A program made the translations under genes and the position numbers. A stretch of 64,000 nt of DNA from Halicephalobus mephisto (taxonomy: Eukaryota; Nematoda; Chromadorea; Rhabditida; Panagrolaimidae), in contig SWDT01000096.1 of assembly GCA_009193035.1 (NCBI GenBank), positions 185,143-249,142 on the forward strand. The letters run 5' to 3'. The notes below the pieces were generated by a model. That model searched no databases. It was not told where the DNA came from and was given only the letters and a program-made list of their open reading frames with translations. Below, in pieces: positions 60,541 to 64,000 of the stretch (position 1 is the first letter of the stretch; the number at the start of each line of letters is the position of its first letter).

Positions 60541-61129
60541 ATTCCTAAAAAATAATTTCTCAACATTTGATTAAAATTATAATATTAAATTTGACACATT
60601 TAAAATTATTTATTAAAACATATTTTATTTTAACTACTTAATTATTTTAATTTTTGGTCTTCAACGAAATTCCCAAAAAAAAACAAATTTTTCTCATCAG
60701 ATTAGAGTGGGAACTTTGAAATTTAAAAATCTAAAATAACATTCTAAAAATGAACCCCCGTTTTTTGTTTACCGCCTCCGAAAACACGGAATTACTTCTC
60801 AATTTACAGTAGTAAATTATTTGCACTCAATTTTCTCATCCAACTTGTTCCTAATTCTGATTCCAAAAATTCCATCTTTGAAAAAAACAAAAATTATTTA
60901 TGTTTCACTTCCAGAAATCCAATCCTGATGTAATTGAATTGGGTTTAAGGTGGATAAAAACAAAGAACTTTTAATTCATATATGTTGATTGTGCTAAACA
61001 AAACAAGATAGTTTGTGCATGATGTGAAATGTCATAAATACGTGACATTTCGTCACGGGAAATATCGTAATCTTTGATAAAAGTTACATCAAACATCACA
61101 AAAATGTTGCAACTTTTCGCAATAAATAC

Positions 61130-61770
61130 ATGTACATAAAAAAGCATAATTTTTGACTCCGTAACAATTGCGAAATATGATAAAAATATAACACAATCAT
61201 CACATTTTTCATGAATATTTGACATTTTTAATGAAAATTGCAACACAATAATGACGATTTGCATCTATTATTGAGTTAAAAATTATGTTTTTTGTCTGTT
61301 GATATTGGTGGATTATATATGATATATGGATATATTAAAACGATTCTGATTTATCAGATACATTAGATTCAATATATGATCACATTAAGTTCACCAAAAA
61401 AGCATAACTTTTGACTTGATAACAATTGCAAAATGTGACACAATTATCACATTTTTCATGAATAATTGACATTTTTAACGAAAATTGTAACTCAATAATA
61501 ACGATTTGCATCTATTATTAAGTGAAAAATTATGCTTTTTATCTGTTGATATCGCTGAATTGTATATGATATATGGATATATTAAAACGATTCTGATTTA
61601 TAAGATACATTAGATTCAATATATGATCACATTAAGTTCACCAAAAAAACATAACTTATGACTTGATAACAATTGCAAAATGTGACACAATTATCACATT
61701 TTTCATGAATATTCGACATTTTTAACCAAAATTGTAACTCAATAATGACGATTTTTATCTTTTACTGCGC
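61130..61770. repeat. Element C tandem copies, period about 247 bp
   Basis: TGTCTGTTGATATTGGTGGA at 61295 recurs in changed form near 61543. Copies share GGATATATTAAAACGATTCT and CACATTAAGTTCACCAAAAA. An inverted relative lies at 21500-21830. Confidence 0.8.
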
Positions 61771-62279
61771 TGAAAGTTATGCTTCTTTTTGTGTATGACA
61801 TTTTCGTCACGACAGGTCACGTAATCTTTGTGTGAAATCTCACCATAGAAGACATCGTAATCTTTGACGTTCGGTGTAACTTTTATCAAATGCTACAAGT
61901 TTCCGTAACAAATACGATTATTGTCACAAAAACCAAATGTTTATGAAAATTGTAACAATTAAGTTACATAAAAAACAATAATTTTTACATGATGTTAAAT
62001 CCGAAAAATACATGGAACTTCATCATCGAAAATCACGCAACTTTTGTAAAATGTTACAATTTTTCGTAAAAAATACAATTTTCGTTACACGTGCCAAATA
62101 TCCATGAAAATGACAACAATTATGTCATATTGTAACAATCGGCAATTGTTACAAAAATTGTATTTTTCGTACGCCACAAAATGTAACAAATAAGTGACAT
62201 TTTGTCACGGAATTTTAGCAAATTTTATGTGCCGTTCAACATGACTTCTGAAACTACGATTTTCCACAGTAAACGTGAT

Positions 62280-62470
62280 TTTTGCTACTGTTGTGAACGC
62301 AGAGTCCCCAAGATTGGAGATATCCAGAACACCGAAGTCTTAACAGTCCCTTTTCTTCATTGAGAAGTATAAAAAGGAACATTTCGGTGTATCGGAATCC
62401 TCCCCTAGTATATCTTTGATATTTAATAATATTGTTCCTATTTTGTATTGTACCTTATTGTTAAGTAAAG
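62280..62470. repeat. Inverted single relative of the 143-bp unit
   Basis: GAGATATCCAGAACACCGAA, GTATAAAAAGGAACATTTCG and TATCTTTGATATTTAATAAT match the reverse complement of the array at 22130-22690 in order. Confidence 0.65.
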
Positions 62471-62479
62471 ACATAACAG

Positions 62480-64000
62480 CTACACATGACAGATGTTTAT
62501 GAAAACCGCAATAATCATGTCACACGTAGGAGTTGGCAATTGTCCCGAACATCACGCAATAGTCATACTCGGATTTGCTTTTAAAATAAAAGTCGCGATT
62601 TTTGTGGAAAGTAATCAAATAAGTCGGTTCTGTTTCCAGAGATTTGCGTCATTTCTAAATACATCAAGAAAACAAAGTTTAAAAAATTAAAGTATCTATG
62701 ACGAATTTTTCGAGGAAATTTTATTTGATAGAATAAAATAAAGAAAGGTAATTGAAGAAGGAGGTTGTGTCCTGGTTAGGAACCGTGGATTCCGAATGGA
62801 ATGGGATTTTGCGAAGGTGGAAGTTCCTGAGGGAATCGGAAAAAACAATTTTAAACGAAAAAATTGTATAAAAACGAAAATTTATCTTCATGAAAGTCGT
62901 TTTTATAAAAATATTCTTTTTCAATTTTCTTTGAAAAATCAAAAAATTCATAAATAAATTAATTTTTTAATTTTTAAAAATTCTAATAAATGTGAAAATT
63001 GTATTTTTTATCAAGACCGAAAAATTGAAACATTTTTTATTTTAAAAAAAGTCAGAATTTTTTCCTGAAAAGACACGAAATATCATTATTCTTATTTAAT
63101 CCATAAATCCGCCTCCATCAAAAATTGTTTATTATTCGTAAAAAAGTTTTAAAAGTTATTTTAAAAATTCAAAAATATTTTAACTAAAAAATTTTCGAAT
63201 TTTGATTTTTTGTAAAATTCAGATTTAAAATTTTTTACTTTAATAAATTTATTGAAAATTTAACAATTATCTGTTCGAAAAATGACACAAAATCGTTTTT
63301 TTAAATTATATAAAATTAAATTTTAAAAAAATTATTTTCTATCACAAAAGTGAAATTTTTAAAAATGTTTCAAAAATAACTTTCAAAAAAATAAATCTAA
63401 TAAATGTTAAAAAATAAATTGTCAAAGTTTTTATTTTGTTACCTACATTAAGGAGCTCAAAATTTGGACTTTCTAAGAACATTTATCATTTTACAAAAAA
63501 AATTTAATTATCAAATCAGGTAAATTCAAATGTTTTCCTGGAAGCGAGGAAAATAAAATTAAAATGGACCGCCGCAAGACAAGAAGATAATAGATGGACA
63601 ATCAGAACAACATTCTGGTGGCTCTACAGTTTCAGAAGACCTCAAGGAAGACTTCCAAACAGATGGTGTAAAAACATGAAAAACACGATTAAAAAACAAT
63701 AACAACAACTCTCCAAAAAATACAAAAATTACAAAAAATACAAAAAAATCCAAAAATTACAAAAAATCCGAAAAATCCGAAAAATACAAAAAAATACAAA
63801 AAATCCAATAAATTCAAAAAAATCCAATAAATCCAAAAAAATTCAAAAAATCCAAAAAATCCAAAAAAATCCAAAAAATCCAAAAAAAAATTCAAAAAGT
63901 TATTGAAAAACCCCTTCAATTATGGACACAAATGAACCAGATTTTTAAATATTAAAATAAATACAAATTAAATTTTCTCAATAAGTTACGAAATTTCCTC
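62480..64000. other. AT-rich end of window
   Basis: No gene is supported. 63700-63900 is a run of CCAAAAAAT-type repeats. Confidence 0.6.

Noticed and set aside
63559..63919. Phe-rich minus-strand frames
   Set aside because: They translate a CCAAAAAAT-type simple repeat.

Overview
The window is nuclear DNA of a nematode. Evidence is direct: very AT-rich sequence, short introns with TTTCAG-type 3' splice sites, a secreted DB-module protein (a nematode-specific fold), two tandem serpentine chemoreceptors of the Srh/Sri type, a short C-type lectin gene, and three cytosolic tRNA genes. No prokaryotic, organellar or viral gene organisation is visible. All gene models below were built by reading frames and splice sites by eye; none is supported by transcripts.

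Layout. 1-1.35 kb: dispersed alternating repeat built on a GGATAGTGACT core. 1.8-6.95 kb (+): LRR surface protein gene with a probable ATG-only first coding exon; its introns carry core-repeat arrays, a fold-back element split by a tRNA-derived SINE, and an antisense tRNA-Gly. 7.1-7.45 kb: a pogo-like MITE. 8.15-11.56 kb (+): a gene encoding two fused Hsp70 ATPase domains without a substrate-binding domain, the first with its catalytic residues changed. 11.6-16.7 kb: intergenic, with MITEs, a second SINE copy and AT-rich repeats. 16.8-43.3 kb (+): one large Fez1/LZTS-like coiled-coil gene with two alternative 5' ends; its introns hold tRNA-Glu, several tandem arrays and most of the core-repeat arrays, including an identical 211-bp inverted pair that brackets two exons. 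43.7-44.35 kb (-): C-type lectin gene with a TATA box and a possible frameshift in its signal peptide. 44.8-45.1 kb: two MITEs. 46.4-47.1 kb (+): secreted prohormone-like protein. 47.8-51.2 kb (+): two tandem chemoreceptor genes and an orphan third copy of their upstream block. 53.3-54.7 kb (-): DB-module gene. 54.7-64 kb: AT-rich and repeat-rich sequence with tRNA-Pro, two long tandem arrays and one unassigned open exon-like segment.

The genes do not form a pathway. The notable themes are the core-repeat family and its strand-alternating architecture, the SINE family with intact target-site duplications, the double Hsp70 gene, and the long alternatively started coiled-coil gene.
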